A DNA stretch of 20,098 bases. Origin: an uncultured Eubacteriales bacterium (GTDB lineage: Bacteria > Bacillota > Clostridia > Oscillospirales > Oscillospiraceae). The translations under genes and the position numbers were made by a program. The notes below the pieces were generated by a model. The model ran no database searches. It had not been told where the DNA came from and saw only the letters and a list, made by a program, of their open reading frames with translations. The DNA is taken from assembly GCA_900546485.1 (NCBI GenBank), contig URDK01000046.1, forward strand, positions 1 to 20,098. The letters run 5' to 3'. The first letter of the stretch is position 1, and every line of letters starts with the position of its first letter. Positions 1 through 7,465 of the stretch are shown here, in pieces.

Positions 1-283
1 TGTCCACGGCGTGGTCGTCCGCGTCATAGATGACGTAGACCTCGGCGTCGTCCGTGTAGCCGTATTCGACGTGCCCGTCCTCTGGGACGGGTATCACCTC
101 TGCCATTTCACGATATTTATAGTAGAGCTCTATCCGCGTGTTGTCCAGCCCGTTTATGATGAGCGCGCAGACGGCGGTCGCCGTGATGGCGGTCACGACC
201 ATGTAGAGCACGAAGGAGAGGCGCAGCGGCATGTTCTTTAGCCTGCGCCGGCGGCGCTCGTTCGCGGCCCTTATCTTGCCCAA
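1..283 (-). CDS. Sensor histidine kinase, N-terminal part (cut by window edge)
   Basis: Only the first ~94 residues are present; the gene runs off the left edge. They show a short Arg-rich cytoplasmic start (an RRRRR run), one hydrophobic helix (roughly residues 22-43, containing LYMVVTAITATAVCALII) and then an acidic, Tyr-rich stretch that looks extracytoplasmic. No kinase domain is visible. The call rests on position: it follows directly on an OmpR-type response regulator, the usual place for its partner kinase. I chose the TTG at 281-283, which overlaps the regulator's stop by 13 bases and has a GGGGGG stretch 10 bases upstream. It gives a positively charged N-terminus. The alternative is the ATG at 230-232, which lacks a good ribosome binding site. 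The membrane topology is seen; the kinase role is inferred. Confidence 0.6.
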   Translation of the reverse strand, partial: MGKIRAANERRRRRLKNMPLRLSFVLYMVVTAITATAVCALIINGLDNTRIELYYKYREMAEVIPVPEDGHVEYGYTDDAEVYVIYDADDHAVD

Positions 284-948
284 CGGTAGCCGACCCCCCA
301 GACGGTCTCGATGTACTGCCTGTCGCAGCCTGCGGCGGCGAGCTTGGCGCGGATGCGCCGGACGTGCTCTGAGATGACGCTCGAGTCGCCCTCGCCGTCT
401 ATGCCCCAGACGCACTCATAGATGCGCTCGCGGTCAAACACCATGCCCGGGTTCTGCGAGAGGAACTCGACTATGTCGAATTCCCGGCGCACTAGGCCCA
501 GCTCCTGCCCGGCCCAGGTGACCTTGCGGTCCGTGTAGTTTATGACGAGCTCACCGTCGAAACGGAGCTCCGAGGCAGTACCGCGGCGGCGCTCGCGTCT
601 GAGATGCGCGTCGACACGCGCGGAGAGCTCCTCGATGGAGAAGGGCTTTACGACATAGTCGTCCCCGCCGGCGGCAAAGCCGTGGAGCTTGTCGCTCTCC
701 TCGACGCGCGCGGTGAGGAAGATTATCGGGCAGGAAACGTGCTGGCGTATGCGGCGGCAGACCTCGAGCCCGTCAAGGTCCGGCATGTTCACGTCAAGCA
801 GTATGAGGTCCGGTGCGCGGCCGGCCTGACGAATGGCCTCTTCGCCGCTGGACGCGCGCATTATCTCGTAGCCGCGTGAGGAGAAGCAGCGGGCCAGGGT
901 GTCCACTATATCGGGCTCGTCGTCGGCTATGAGCAGCTTATCGGCCAT
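271..948 (-). CDS. OmpR/PhoB-family response regulator
   Basis: A 225-residue DNA-binding response regulator. The receiver domain (about 1-115) has the acidic pair D9/D10, phosphoacceptor D52 (in LLDVNMPDLDG), T79 and K101 (VVKPFS). The C-terminal winged helix (about 125-225) ends in the family pattern IETVWGVGYRW. In the family, phosphorylation by a partner kinase drives dimerisation and promoter binding. Start choice: GAGGAGG lies directly against the upstream ATG at 957, leaving no spacing, but is 9 bases from the ATG at 948, so 948 is preferred. That ribosome binding site lies inside the end of the VTT gene, whose stop overlaps this gene by 11 bases. The overlap suggests translational coupling. 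The kinase gene follows. Its targets cannot be read from the window. Confidence 0.93.
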   Translation of the reverse strand: MADKLLIADDEPDIVDTLARCFSSRGYEIMRASSGEEAIRQAGRAPDLILLDVNMPDLDGLEVCRRIRQHVSCPIIFLTARVEESDKLHGFAAGGDDYVVKPFSIEELSARVDAHLRRERRRGTASELRFDGELVINYTDRKVTWAGQELGLVRREFDIVEFLSQNPGMVFDRERIYECVWGIDGEGDSSVISEHVRRIRAKLAAAGCDRQYIETVWGVGYRWAR

Positions 949-1690
949 TTTCGGCATCCTCCTCGGTTTTAAGGTGTTTGTGCTCCTGATGTTCCTGGTG
1001 CACGCGGCATATGCGGCGGTAAATGAGCAGTCCGATGCCGCTTATGAGGAGAGTCACGCCCAGGGCGACGGCGGCGAAGACGTAGTTCTGCACTCCGAGG
1101 GCGCTGCCGCCTATGGTGGAGGTGACTATGGACGGTATACGCGCCACCGAGGTTATCCAGAGCCAGGTCAAGGGCCCCATGCCGGTGAGCGGCACAAAGT
1201 AGCTGAGCAGGTCCTTCGGCGTGCCGGGGATGAGCATCAGTAGGAACACGAGCGTGTTGCGCCTGTGCGCGTCGCGCAGGAAGCGGAGGGACTCTATCTT
1301 CTCTTTTGAAAAGAATATCTCCACCGCTTTCACGCCGAAGCGGCGGACGAAGAAATAGACGGCCATGCTGCCTATCGTCGTGCCCGCAAGGCAGAGCAAG
1401 GTGCCCTCCACGGCGCCGAAGGCGTAGCCCGCGCCTATTTCCATGGGCTCGCCGGGGATGATGGCGAAGAACACCTGCAAAAGCTGCATGCCCAGGAAGT
1501 AAACGCGGCTCATCAGCCCGCCGGAGTCGACCCAGTCGCGGAAGCGCTCGGGCTCCGAGACGAATTTGAGCATGGGGCGGCCGACGAACCAGGCTATGGC
1601 CGCCGTCAGCAGCACGAACACGGCGATAGAGGCCGCGGCGATGTATTTTTTTGCCTTGTCAGACAGCTCTGGCCGATTGTGAGACGGCAT
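938..1690 (-). CDS. VTT-domain (TVP38/TMEM64, DedA-like) membrane protein
   Basis: A 250-residue polytopic membrane protein of the VTT (SNARE-associated/DedA-like) superfamily. It shows an N-terminal helix (about 16-40), the paired motifs IPGEPMEIGAGYAFG and IPGTPKDLLSYF that characterise TVP38-type proteins, helices between and after them, and a final helix around 205-225. Members of the superfamily are linked to lipid scrambling and membrane homeostasis; the substrate here is unknown. The soluble tail is His/Glu-rich (HQEHQEHKH), which is unusual. The start at 1690 follows GAGGAGAGG three bases upstream. A longer open frame exists upstream but is a shadow of the preceding hydrolase gene. 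The gene overlaps the hydrolase by 32 bases and the response regulator by 11, so all four genes probably form one transcript. Confidence 0.88.
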   Translation of the reverse strand: MPSHNRPELSDKAKKYIAAASIAVFVLLTAAIAWFVGRPMLKFVSEPERFRDWVDSGGLMSRVYFLGMQLLQVFFAIIPGEPMEIGAGYAFGAVEGTLLCLAGTTIGSMAVYFFVRRFGVKAVEIFFSKEKIESLRFLRDAHRRNTLVFLLMLIPGTPKDLLSYFVPLTGMGPLTWLWITSVARIPSIVTSTIGGSALGVQNYVFAAVALGVTLLISGIGLLIYRRICRVHQEHQEHKHLKTEEDAENGR

Positions 1691-2243
1691 AGTCCTCTCC
1701 TCTATGGAAAATATTTCTGACGCAGGGTGCCCCGGAGATCGGGCCCTTGTAGATGAGCTCGGCGTCCGGGAGCTGGGTGAAGTCCTCAGGGCGCATGAGC
1801 GAGGCCGCCTTGGGCAGCTCGGCTGCACCGGATCTCGAGAGCACGTCGCCCACGAACTGTGAGCAGAAGAAATGGTAGCCCCGCTCGTGCGCGATGTCAA
1901 GTCTGCAAAGCGCGGTGCCCAAAATACTGTAATGGTAGCGTTCGTGCTGGAGCAGCATTGCATTCACGCGGCACCTTATGGCGTCGTGCTGCTCGCGCGT
2001 TACCTCCAGCCGGTAGACCGCGCAGGGGATATCGGGGTGCCGGGCCATGTAACCCTTCGCGATGTCCTCACGCACCAGGCCCGCGGGCAGCGGACGGCGC
2101 GGGTGCAGCCGCGCAAAGCTGTATATCTCACCGCCCGCACCTAGGCCGAGCGAGACGTGAGTGTACTCGTCGCCCGTGAGCGCGCGGATAAGTCTGGAAA
2201 ACGCAGTCCCGGAGCGGGACAGTAAAAGGTATACGCAGTTCAT
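1659..2243 (-). CDS. Permuted papain-like (NlpC/P60, YiiX-type) cysteine hydrolase
   Basis: A 194-residue protein with the arrangement of circularly permuted papain-like/NlpC-P60 hydrolases. His comes first (YTHVSLG, H29), then an acidic residue (GGEIYSFA, E39), then the Cys nucleophile near the C-terminus (HFFCSQFVGDVL, C127). Relatives cleave amide bonds in peptidoglycan peptides or lipid substrates; the substrate here is not known. There is no clear signal peptide, so it looks cytoplasmic or membrane-peripheral. Start: a GGGAG site sits 9 bases before the ATG at 2241-2243 but directly abuts the ATG at 2252, so 2243 is chosen. It is the first gene of a likely operon with VTT, regulator and kinase genes. 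No convincing promoter was found upstream on the minus strand. The family assignment is fairly firm; the specific activity is inference. Confidence 0.75.
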   Translation of the reverse strand: MNCVYLLLSRSGTAFSRLIRALTGDEYTHVSLGLGAGGEIYSFARLHPRRPLPAGLVREDIAKGYMARHPDIPCAVYRLEVTREQHDAIRCRVNAMLLQHERYHYSILGTALCRLDIAHERGYHFFCSQFVGDVLSRSGAAELPKAASLMRPEDFTQLPDAELIYKGPISGAPCVRNIFHRGEDYAVSQSARAV

Positions 2244-2331
2244 TTTGTTCATCTCCCGCAATAAACATAACGGCGGGAAATCAACATTTCATCTATTCAC
2301 CCGAAAATTCAGTACAGTAGCGAAAAAAACC

Positions 2332-2372
2332 TTGTAATTCAGTTTGTGCGGTGTTATCATTTGTTCTATTAT
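2332..2372 (+). promoter_or_regulatory. Promoter region of the aminotransferase gene (two overlapping sigma-A-like candidates)
   Basis: Two overlapping candidates fit a 17-base spacer: TTGTAA (2332-2337) with TATCAT (2355-2360), and TTGTGC (2344-2349) with TATTAT (2367-2372). Either would give a leader of roughly 45-60 bases ending in the AGGAGG site at 2411-2416. The sequence alone does not decide between them. Confidence 0.5.
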
Positions 2373-2424
2373 CGCGGATACTACCCACGCGAGAGAGTTA
2401 AGATGCTAAGAGGAGGAACAAGAA

Positions 2425-3615
2425 ATGAAGCTCAGGATCTCAGACCGCATGTCCAAGCCCGATTTTCAGGGCGATTTTACCTCGGCCATACTCAAGGCCG
2501 CCGCATCTCCGGACGTAATATCCTTTGCCGGCGGACTTCCGAACCCCGACTCCTTTCCTGTAAAGGAGATGGAGGCCGCGGTCACGAAGGTCCTTGAGCG
2601 GGACGGCGTGCGCGCCCTTCAGTACAGCAACACCGAGGGCTATCTGCCGCTGCGCAAGTTCATCTCCGACCGCTATAAGAAGCAGGGCGTCGACTTTGCG
2701 CCCGAGAACATCATCATCACCAACGGCTCCCAGCAGGCGCTGGACATGGTTGCGGCCACGCTCATCAACCCGGGCGACCCCATCGCCGTTGAGAAGCCCA
2801 GCTACCTCGCGGCGCTCCAGACCTTCCATCTCTACGACCCGAAGGTCTGCTCCGTCAGCCTGAACGAGGACGGCATCGACTGCGACGAGCTCGAAAAGGT
2901 CCTCAAGGAGAACGACCCGAAGTTCATCTACGTCATCCCGAACTTCCAGAACCCCACCGGCCTCACCTACACCCAGGCCGTCCGTGAGCGCGCGGCCGAG
3001 ATACTCAAGGCCGCCGGCACCCCGGTAATCGAGGACAACCCCTACGGCGAGCTCCGCTTCCACGGCGAGGGCGGCAGCTCCTTCGCGGCGCTGCTCGGTG
3101 AGCAGTGCGCGGCCATGGGCACCTTCTCCAAGATAGTCGCGCCCGGCATGCGCATCGGCTGGATCGCCTGCAAGCAGCCTGAGCTCTACGCCAAGCTCCT
3201 GGCTTTCAAGTCCACCATGGACCTGCACACCAACATCTTCGGCCAGATGGTCCTCGCCGAGTACCTGCTCGACAACGACCTCGACGATCAGATCGACAAG
3301 ATCAAGGACATGTACCGCGAGAAGGCCGAGAAGATGATGGCCTGCATGGCGGAGGACTTCCCCGCCGAAGTCAGCTACACCAAGCCCGAGGGCGGCATGT
3401 TCATCTGGGCCACCATGCCCGAGGGACTCAAGGCTGTCGACGTTATGGAGGCTGCGGCCGCGAAGGGCGTTGCCGTCTGCCCCGGCGACCCGTTCTATGA
3501 GGAGGAGCGCGGCGTGCGCACCATGCGCATCAACTACTCCAACAGCTCCGACGAGGCCATCGAAAAGGGCATCAAGATCCTGGGTGACACCATCAAGGAG
3601 CTCCTCGCGAAGTAA
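2425..3615 (+). CDS. PLP-dependent aminotransferase, class I/II (2-aminoadipate aminotransferase/LysN-like)
   Basis: A 396-residue fold-type I aminotransferase. Visible family features are the N-terminal ISFAGGLPNPDSFP motif, ITNGSQQALDM (phosphate-side loop), NFQNPTG (the Asn that contacts the cofactor), EDNPYGELRF (Asp and Tyr to the pyridine ring), and GTFSKIVAPGMRIGW, whose K236 would form the Schiff base with PLP. The C-terminal Arg for the substrate carboxylate lies near VRTMRINYS. This pattern matches the MocR/LysN-like branch that uses 2-aminoadipate, aromatic or branched-chain amino acids with 2-oxoglutarate; the substrate cannot be fixed from sequence. The start has AGGAGG eight bases upstream. 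The gene stands alone, with its own promoter and terminator, and converges on the S9 peptidase operon. Its full length is normal for the family. Confidence 0.93.
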   Translation: MKLRISDRMSKPDFQGDFTSAILKAAASPDVISFAGGLPNPDSFPVKEMEAAVTKVLERDGVRALQYSNTEGYLPLRKFISDRYKKQGVDFAPENIIITNGSQQALDMVAATLINPGDPIAVEKPSYLAALQTFHLYDPKVCSVSLNEDGIDCDELEKVLKENDPKFIYVIPNFQNPTGLTYTQAVRERAAEILKAAGTPVIEDNPYGELRFHGEGGSSFAALLGEQCAAMGTFSKIVAPGMRIGWIACKQPELYAKLLAFKSTMDLHTNIFGQMVLAEYLLDNDLDDQIDKIKDMYREKAEKMMACMAEDFPAEVSYTKPEGGMFIWATMPEGLKAVDVMEAAAAKGVAVCPGDPFYEEERGVRTMRINYSNSSDEAIEKGIKILGDTIKELLAK

Positions 3616-3634
3616 GCAGAATATAACACAAAAA

Positions 3635-3674
3635 GCCCGCCTGCGGAAGACTTTTTCCGCAAGCGGGCAATTTT
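3635..3674. terminator. Bidirectional intrinsic terminator between convergent genes
   Basis: A 14-base stem with one mismatch (3635-3648 pairing with 3655-3668, GCCCGCCTGCGGAA against TTCCGCAAGCGGGC) and a six-base loop. On the plus strand it is followed by TTTTTT, ending the aminotransferase transcript. On the minus strand the flanking AAAAA becomes a T run, ending the six-gene operon that stops at 3681. Confidence 0.88.
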
Positions 3675-3680
3675 TTATGA

Positions 3681-5669
3681 TTATTTCAGGTAATGTTCCA
3701 TCCACTCGGTTATCTCGCGCAGACGCCTGATACGGTTCTGCGGCTTGCCGGAGCGGGAGAGCTCGTGATTTTCGCCGTGGAAGATGCAAAGACGCGCTTC
3801 CACGCCGTGCTCGCGGACGGCGTAGAACATCTGGATGCCCTCGGAGAGCGGGCAGCGGTAGTCCTCGTCCGAGTGCAGGAAGAGCGTCGGCGTCGTGACG
3901 CGGTTGGCGTATTTAAGCGGGGACTGCGCCCATATCTTCTCAAGGCCGTTCCAGGGGCTGCCGCCGACCTGGTCCTGGGCGAAGTACCAGCCGATGTCTG
4001 AGCTGTTGTGGAAGCTGGTCCAGTTCGAGATGCTCCGCTGGCTCGCCGCGCACTTGAAGCGGTCCGTGTGGCCGATTATCCAGTTGGTCATGAAGCCGCC
4101 GTAGCTGCCGCCCGTGACGCCCAGCCTGTCGGGGTCGATGAAGTTGCAGTGCTCGAGTACGGTGTCCACGAACTGCATGAGGTCGGCATAGTCCTGCTCG
4201 CCGTAGTGGCCGCGGATGTCGGCAAACTCGTCCCCGCCGCCGTCGCCGCCGGTGGGGTTGCAGAACATGACCGCAAAACCGCGCGAGGCCCAGAACTGCA
4301 TCTCGTGGAAATAGCAGCTTCCGTAGACCGTCTTGGGTCCGCCATGGATGTCGAGTATGGCGGGGTACTTTTTGCCGGGCTCCATGTCCACGGGCTTTAT
4401 CACCCAGCCGGCTATCTCGCGGCCGCGGGAGTTGACAAAGTTCAGCGGCTCCGGCGCGGAGTAAGCGTACTCTGCGCAGATCGCGGCGTTGAAGTCTGTG
4501 AGCACGGTCTCCGTGCCGTCCGGGGCTATGTACATCAGCTCGCAGCCCGAGTTGCCGCGCATGGCGGAGACGGCAAAGCCCCCCTTCCAGAGCGCCGCGT
4601 CCGTGATGTTCAGGCCCGGCTTCGTCACACAGCGCGCCGCGCCCGAACCCTCGTCCACAGCCAGAATGTGAGTAGAGCCGCCCTGCGTGTCGAGGAAGCA
4701 GAGCTCACCGTCCCTCTCACGCGCGTCTGACGCGAAGCCCGCGCCGGACTTCACGTCGCTGCCGACGCTGTTGCCGAAGCAGTGCATGCCGTCGCCGAGG
4801 ACGAGACGCCAGGCGCCGCCCTCACGCAGATAGAGCGAGGGGTTCTGGTTAAGGCCGTATTTGTCTATGGTGTTCACGAGGGCCGCGACACGGCCTCCGG
4901 CGAGGGGCATGGACCAGTAGTGCGCGGCGCCCTCGGCCACGGTGATGTCCTCGATGGACAGCGTTTCGGTGTCGAGAAGGCAGAGCCGGTCGCTGAGAGG
5001 GGCGCTGCCCGTCCAGTCCGCGGCGGTGAAGCTGAGGAGCTTGCCGTCGGGGGAGAGACCGCCTATGTCTGCATCGGTGTTCTCGCCGGTGAGGAAGCGG
5101 TAAGCGCCGTCCTCCCAGATGCCGAGGCGGCTGCGGCAGCCGCTGACAAAGCCCCGGCCATTGAACCAGAAGGGCAGCTCGTCCGCCGTAGTGCACTCGG
5201 CGCGTTCCTTTTTGAGCGCCTCGGCGGCCTTCTTTGCGTCGCCGCCGGCCGCGGCAAGTACGCGCTCCCAGTCGCGGGAGACTGTGGCCGTAAAGACGAA
5301 GCGGTCCCCTCCGAGAAAGCGCAGGGCGTTCACGGAGCAGTCGAGGCGGCAGAGCTCGCGCGCTTCGCCGCCGTCATAGGGGAGAATATAGAGCACCGTC
5401 AGCGGCTCGCCCGCCTCGGCGCGCTCTTTATCCTTTTTGTCGCGCAGCGCGGAGAAGACCACGCCCTCGTCCGTGAGAGCGTATGCGCCGACATCTCCGG
5501 CGGAGGTCAGCTGTCGGGCCTTGCCGTCGCGGAGCACCCAGAGGTCTGAGGCGTAGCGGTTTTCCTCCAGCAGCGCACGCTTTACGCAGAAATACAGCTC
5601 ATCGGCGCGCACAGCGAGGCTGTGCGGCATGAGAAAGCGGGAAAAATGCTCATAATCGACCTTTTTCAA
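3681..5669 (-). CDS. S9-family serine peptidase (acylaminoacyl-peptidase/prolyl oligopeptidase type)
   Basis: A 662-residue cytoplasmic peptidase, the usual length for the family. The N-terminal ~400 residues have the repeated blade pattern of a beta-propeller (for example GGLSPDGKLLSFTA). The C-terminal alpha/beta-hydrolase domain carries the catalytic triad: S522 in GGSYGGFMTNW, D603 in HSDEDYRCP and H635 in FHGENHELS. The oxyanion-side motif DIHGGP is also present. The family cleaves short peptides, with the propeller gating access. The start is a TTG at 5667-5669 whose TTGA overlaps the stop of the upstream VanZ-like gene by four bases, suggesting translational coupling. The next Met, at residue 14, would cut into the first strand. 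It is the last gene of the operon before the bidirectional terminator. There is no signal peptide. Confidence 0.93.
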   Translation of the reverse strand: MKKVDYEHFSRFLMPHSLAVRADELYFCVKRALLEENRYASDLWVLRDGKARQLTSAGDVGAYALTDEGVVFSALRDKKDKERAEAGEPLTVLYILPYDGGEARELCRLDCSVNALRFLGGDRFVFTATVSRDWERVLAAAGGDAKKAAEALKKERAECTTADELPFWFNGRGFVSGCRSRLGIWEDGAYRFLTGENTDADIGGLSPDGKLLSFTAADWTGSAPLSDRLCLLDTETLSIEDITVAEGAAHYWSMPLAGGRVAALVNTIDKYGLNQNPSLYLREGGAWRLVLGDGMHCFGNSVGSDVKSGAGFASDARERDGELCFLDTQGGSTHILAVDEGSGAARCVTKPGLNITDAALWKGGFAVSAMRGNSGCELMYIAPDGTETVLTDFNAAICAEYAYSAPEPLNFVNSRGREIAGWVIKPVDMEPGKKYPAILDIHGGPKTVYGSCYFHEMQFWASRGFAVMFCNPTGGDGGGDEFADIRGHYGEQDYADLMQFVDTVLEHCNFIDPDRLGVTGGSYGGFMTNWIIGHTDRFKCAASQRSISNWTSFHNSSDIGWYFAQDQVGGSPWNGLEKIWAQSPLKYANRVTTPTLFLHSDEDYRCPLSEGIQMFYAVREHGVEARLCIFHGENHELSRSGKPQNRIRRLREITEWMEHYLK

Positions 5670-6160
5670 GTCTCTCTATCCCCTTTATCCAACAGTTTAA
5701 CGGCGAGCAGGCCGAAGGGAAAACCCAGCGACGCGCCGCAGAGATTCAAAATGAGGTCGTCCACGTCCGCCCAGCCGACGGTGAGCAGCACCTGCGCCGT
5801 CTCGACGGCGACGATGGCGAGGGCGCAGACGAGGAGAAAGCGCCAATACCGCCGCAGCTTCCGAAAAAGCAGCGGCAGGAACAGCCCCAGCGGCATGAAC
5901 ATGACGACGTTGCCGACGAGGTTCACGACGGCGTGGCGGATAAGATAGCTGTCACCGGAGGCTATGTTTTCAAGAAAGGCAGCCACGGTGTGGAAGGGCA
6001 CGAGGTTCGTGGTGCCGCGCACCAGCGACCAGTAAATGCCGCTCTCCACATAGCTCTGGAGAAATTCCGGATGCCGTCCGCGTATAAAGAGCAGCCAGAG
6101 CATGACGAGGCAGTAGAATGCAAAGAGCAGCCGGGACGCGGTCTTGATGCCGCGTTTCAT
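5666..6160 (-). CDS. VanZ-like membrane protein
   Basis: A 164-residue membrane protein with about four helices and VanZ-family landmarks. These are a first helix with LWLLFIRGR, the NLVPFHTV motif, NLVGNVVMFMPLGLFLPLLF, and the terminal VETAQVLLTVGWADVDDLILNLCGASLGFPFG. The founding VanZ gives low-level teicoplanin resistance by an unclear mechanism. Most chromosomal homologues, including this one, have no assigned role. The start is the ATG at 6158-6160, which forms an ATGA overlap with the stop of the HAD gene. The longer open frame to 6196 would run inside that gene. It overlaps the S9 peptidase start by four bases downstream. It is not in a van cluster, so glycopeptide resistance should not be assumed. 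Confidence 0.88.
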   Translation of the reverse strand: MKRGIKTASRLLFAFYCLVMLWLLFIRGRHPEFLQSYVESGIYWSLVRGTTNLVPFHTVAAFLENIASGDSYLIRHAVVNLVGNVVMFMPLGLFLPLLFRKLRRYWRFLLVCALAIVAVETAQVLLTVGWADVDDLILNLCGASLGFPFGLLAVKLLDKGDRET

Positions 6161-6738
6161 GGTCTCAGGCTTCGCTCGGGCCAGGGCTCGAGGCACTGGC
6201 CGGAGACGAGGAAGGCCCGCTCCGCCAGCCGGGCGAGCGGCGTGTCCGAGAGAGAGTCAGAGTAGAACTCGGCGATCTGTACCTCGGGGTATTCCTTCCT
6301 GAGCCGCGCGACCTTTTCCTCACCGTGGTTGTTCTCACCCAGCGTCCAGCCGCTGTGCTTGTCCACGCGCGAGGCCATGAGCCGGAAGCCGAAGCGCTCC
6401 GCAACCGGACGCAGCAGGAACTCAGGCGAGGCGGAAGAGACGATGTCGTCCGGCCGCCGCCGCGCGAGGTACCAGGCGTTGATATCGGCGATGTGCGCGT
6501 CCCAGAAGCGCGCGACCTCGGCGTCTATGTCCGGTATGCGGGTGAGGAAGCGGTAAAATACCTCCTTCACCCTGGTCTTGGATACGAGGCGGAGCGGCAT
6601 ACCCGCCGCCATCGGCACTGCGGCGAGCGCAGGGCCGAGCACCCGGGGATAGCGCCTCAGGCAGTGGAGGAAGAATGCCTCGGTGCTGTCGTAGGGCAGT
6701 ATGGTCTTGTCGAAATCGTATACGTTTACCTTTTCCAT
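6157..6738 (-). CDS. HAD-superfamily phosphatase (HAD-IB, phosphoserine phosphatase-like)
   Basis: A 193-residue HAD hydrolase with all the core motifs: motif I VYDFDKT (nucleophile D8, acid/base D10), motif II Ser in VSSASPEFL, the Lys of motif III (GEEKVARL), and motif IV SDSLSDTPLA with its metal-binding Asp residues. The alpha-helical cap between motifs I and II is typical of the IB subclass, whose members dephosphorylate phosphoserine and other small phosphomonoesters. The substrate is unknown. The ATG at 6738 has GGAG about seven bases upstream. It lies one base from the YdcF-like gene's stop and overlaps the VanZ gene by ATGA, so it is an internal operon member. Its partners are envelope proteins, which makes a phospholipid-related substrate conceivable, but that is speculation. 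Confidence 0.85.
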   Translation of the reverse strand: MEKVNVYDFDKTILPYDSTEAFFLHCLRRYPRVLGPALAAVPMAAGMPLRLVSKTRVKEVFYRFLTRIPDIDAEVARFWDAHIADINAWYLARRRPDDIVSSASPEFLLRPVAERFGFRLMASRVDKHSGWTLGENNHGEEKVARLRKEYPEVQIAEFYSDSLSDTPLARLAERAFLVSGQCLEPWPERSLRP

Positions 6739-6739
6739 A

Positions 6740-7465
6740 TCAGGCTCCGAATATCCGGTAATAGGTGACCGCGAAGGCCTCGCGGATGAAATAGTTTATC
6801 ATGAGTGTGGGCCAGCTGGTGTGTCCGGCGACGCCCCAGGCCTCGACGCCGAGGTCGGCGGCCATCATCTTGGCGCGGCAGAGGTGGTATTCACTGGTGA
6901 CTATGGCGACTTTGCCGTCCGGCTCGCCGCCCGCCTCGCGGATCAGCTCAAAGGAGAACTCGAGATTCTCCATCGTGGAGGTGGCCTTGTCCTCGACGAT
7001 TATGCGCGAGGGGTCTATTCCCCTGGCCTCGAGCCAGACGGACATGGCCTCGCCCTCCGTCATAGTCTCGCCGGGGCCCTGGCCGCCGGAGACGACGGCC
7101 ACGCAGTCCGGGTGCGCCTCCAGCCACTCAAGCGCGGCGTCCAGGCGGTTCCGAAGCGAGAGCGAGGGCACGTCCCCGTGCAATCCCGCGCCGAGGACGA
7201 TGATATAGTCGCAGTCGTCCGGCGCATCTGTCCGCGCGGCCTTGACTATGGGGACCTCGATTATGGCGAACACGACGACGCCGATGACCAGCAGCACCGT
7301 GACGACGATGCGGAGCACCCGCCCGGCAAAGCGGTAGATGACTATGAGCACCGCTATGAGCGCGAGCACGGCGGCAAAGTAGGTGTGCCCCGTCGCGGCA
7401 AAGGCAAACAGCGCCGCGGCAGCGAGCAGTATGATCACGATTATGAGCCAGAGCTTATTCTTCAT
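6740..7465 (-). CDS. YdcF/SanA-like (DUF218) membrane-anchored protein
   Basis: A 241-residue protein with three or so hydrophobic helices in the first ~75 residues, then a soluble DUF218 domain: CDYIIVLGAGL, SLSLRNRLDAALEWL, VVSGGQG, MSVWLEARGI, IIVEDKATSTMENLEF and VTSEYHLCRA. These are the standard conserved blocks of the family, which includes SanA, ElyC and YdcF. Some relatives affect envelope biogenesis or vancomycin sensitivity; the reaction is not established. The start at 7465 lies inside the last codons of the ABC-F gene (overlap 11 bases), with GGAGGAA about seven bases upstream of the ATG. The stop lies one base before the HAD start. Membrane anchoring is seen; function is unknown. 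Confidence 0.88.
   Translation of the reverse strand: MKNKLWLIIVIILLAAAALFAFAATGHTYFAAVLALIAVLIVIYRFAGRVLRIVVTVLLVIGVVVFAIIEVPIVKAARTDAPDDCDYIIVLGAGLHGDVPSLSLRNRLDAALEWLEAHPDCVAVVSGGQGPGETMTEGEAMSVWLEARGIDPSRIIVEDKATSTMENLEFSFELIREAGGEPDGKVAIVTSEYHLCRAKMMAADLGVEAWGVAGHTSWPTLMINYFIREAFAVTYYRIFGA

Noticed and set aside
1691..1963. N-terminal extension of the VTT protein to 341 residues
   Set aside because: The extra part is the out-of-frame reading of the hydrolase gene, and a good GAGGAGAGG precedes the ATG at 1690.
2440..3789. Open frame of 449 codons opposite the aminotransferase gene
   Set aside because: It runs antisense through a clear enzyme gene and across the bidirectional terminator. 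The protein is low-complexity (Val/Leu/Gly/Asp-rich) with no domain, as expected for antisense frames in GC-rich DNA.
5666..6160. Glycopeptide-resistance gene cluster suggested by the VanZ-like protein
   Set aside because: No vanH, vanA/B, vanX or VanRS genes are nearby; chromosomal VanZ-like proteins are common without any resistance role.
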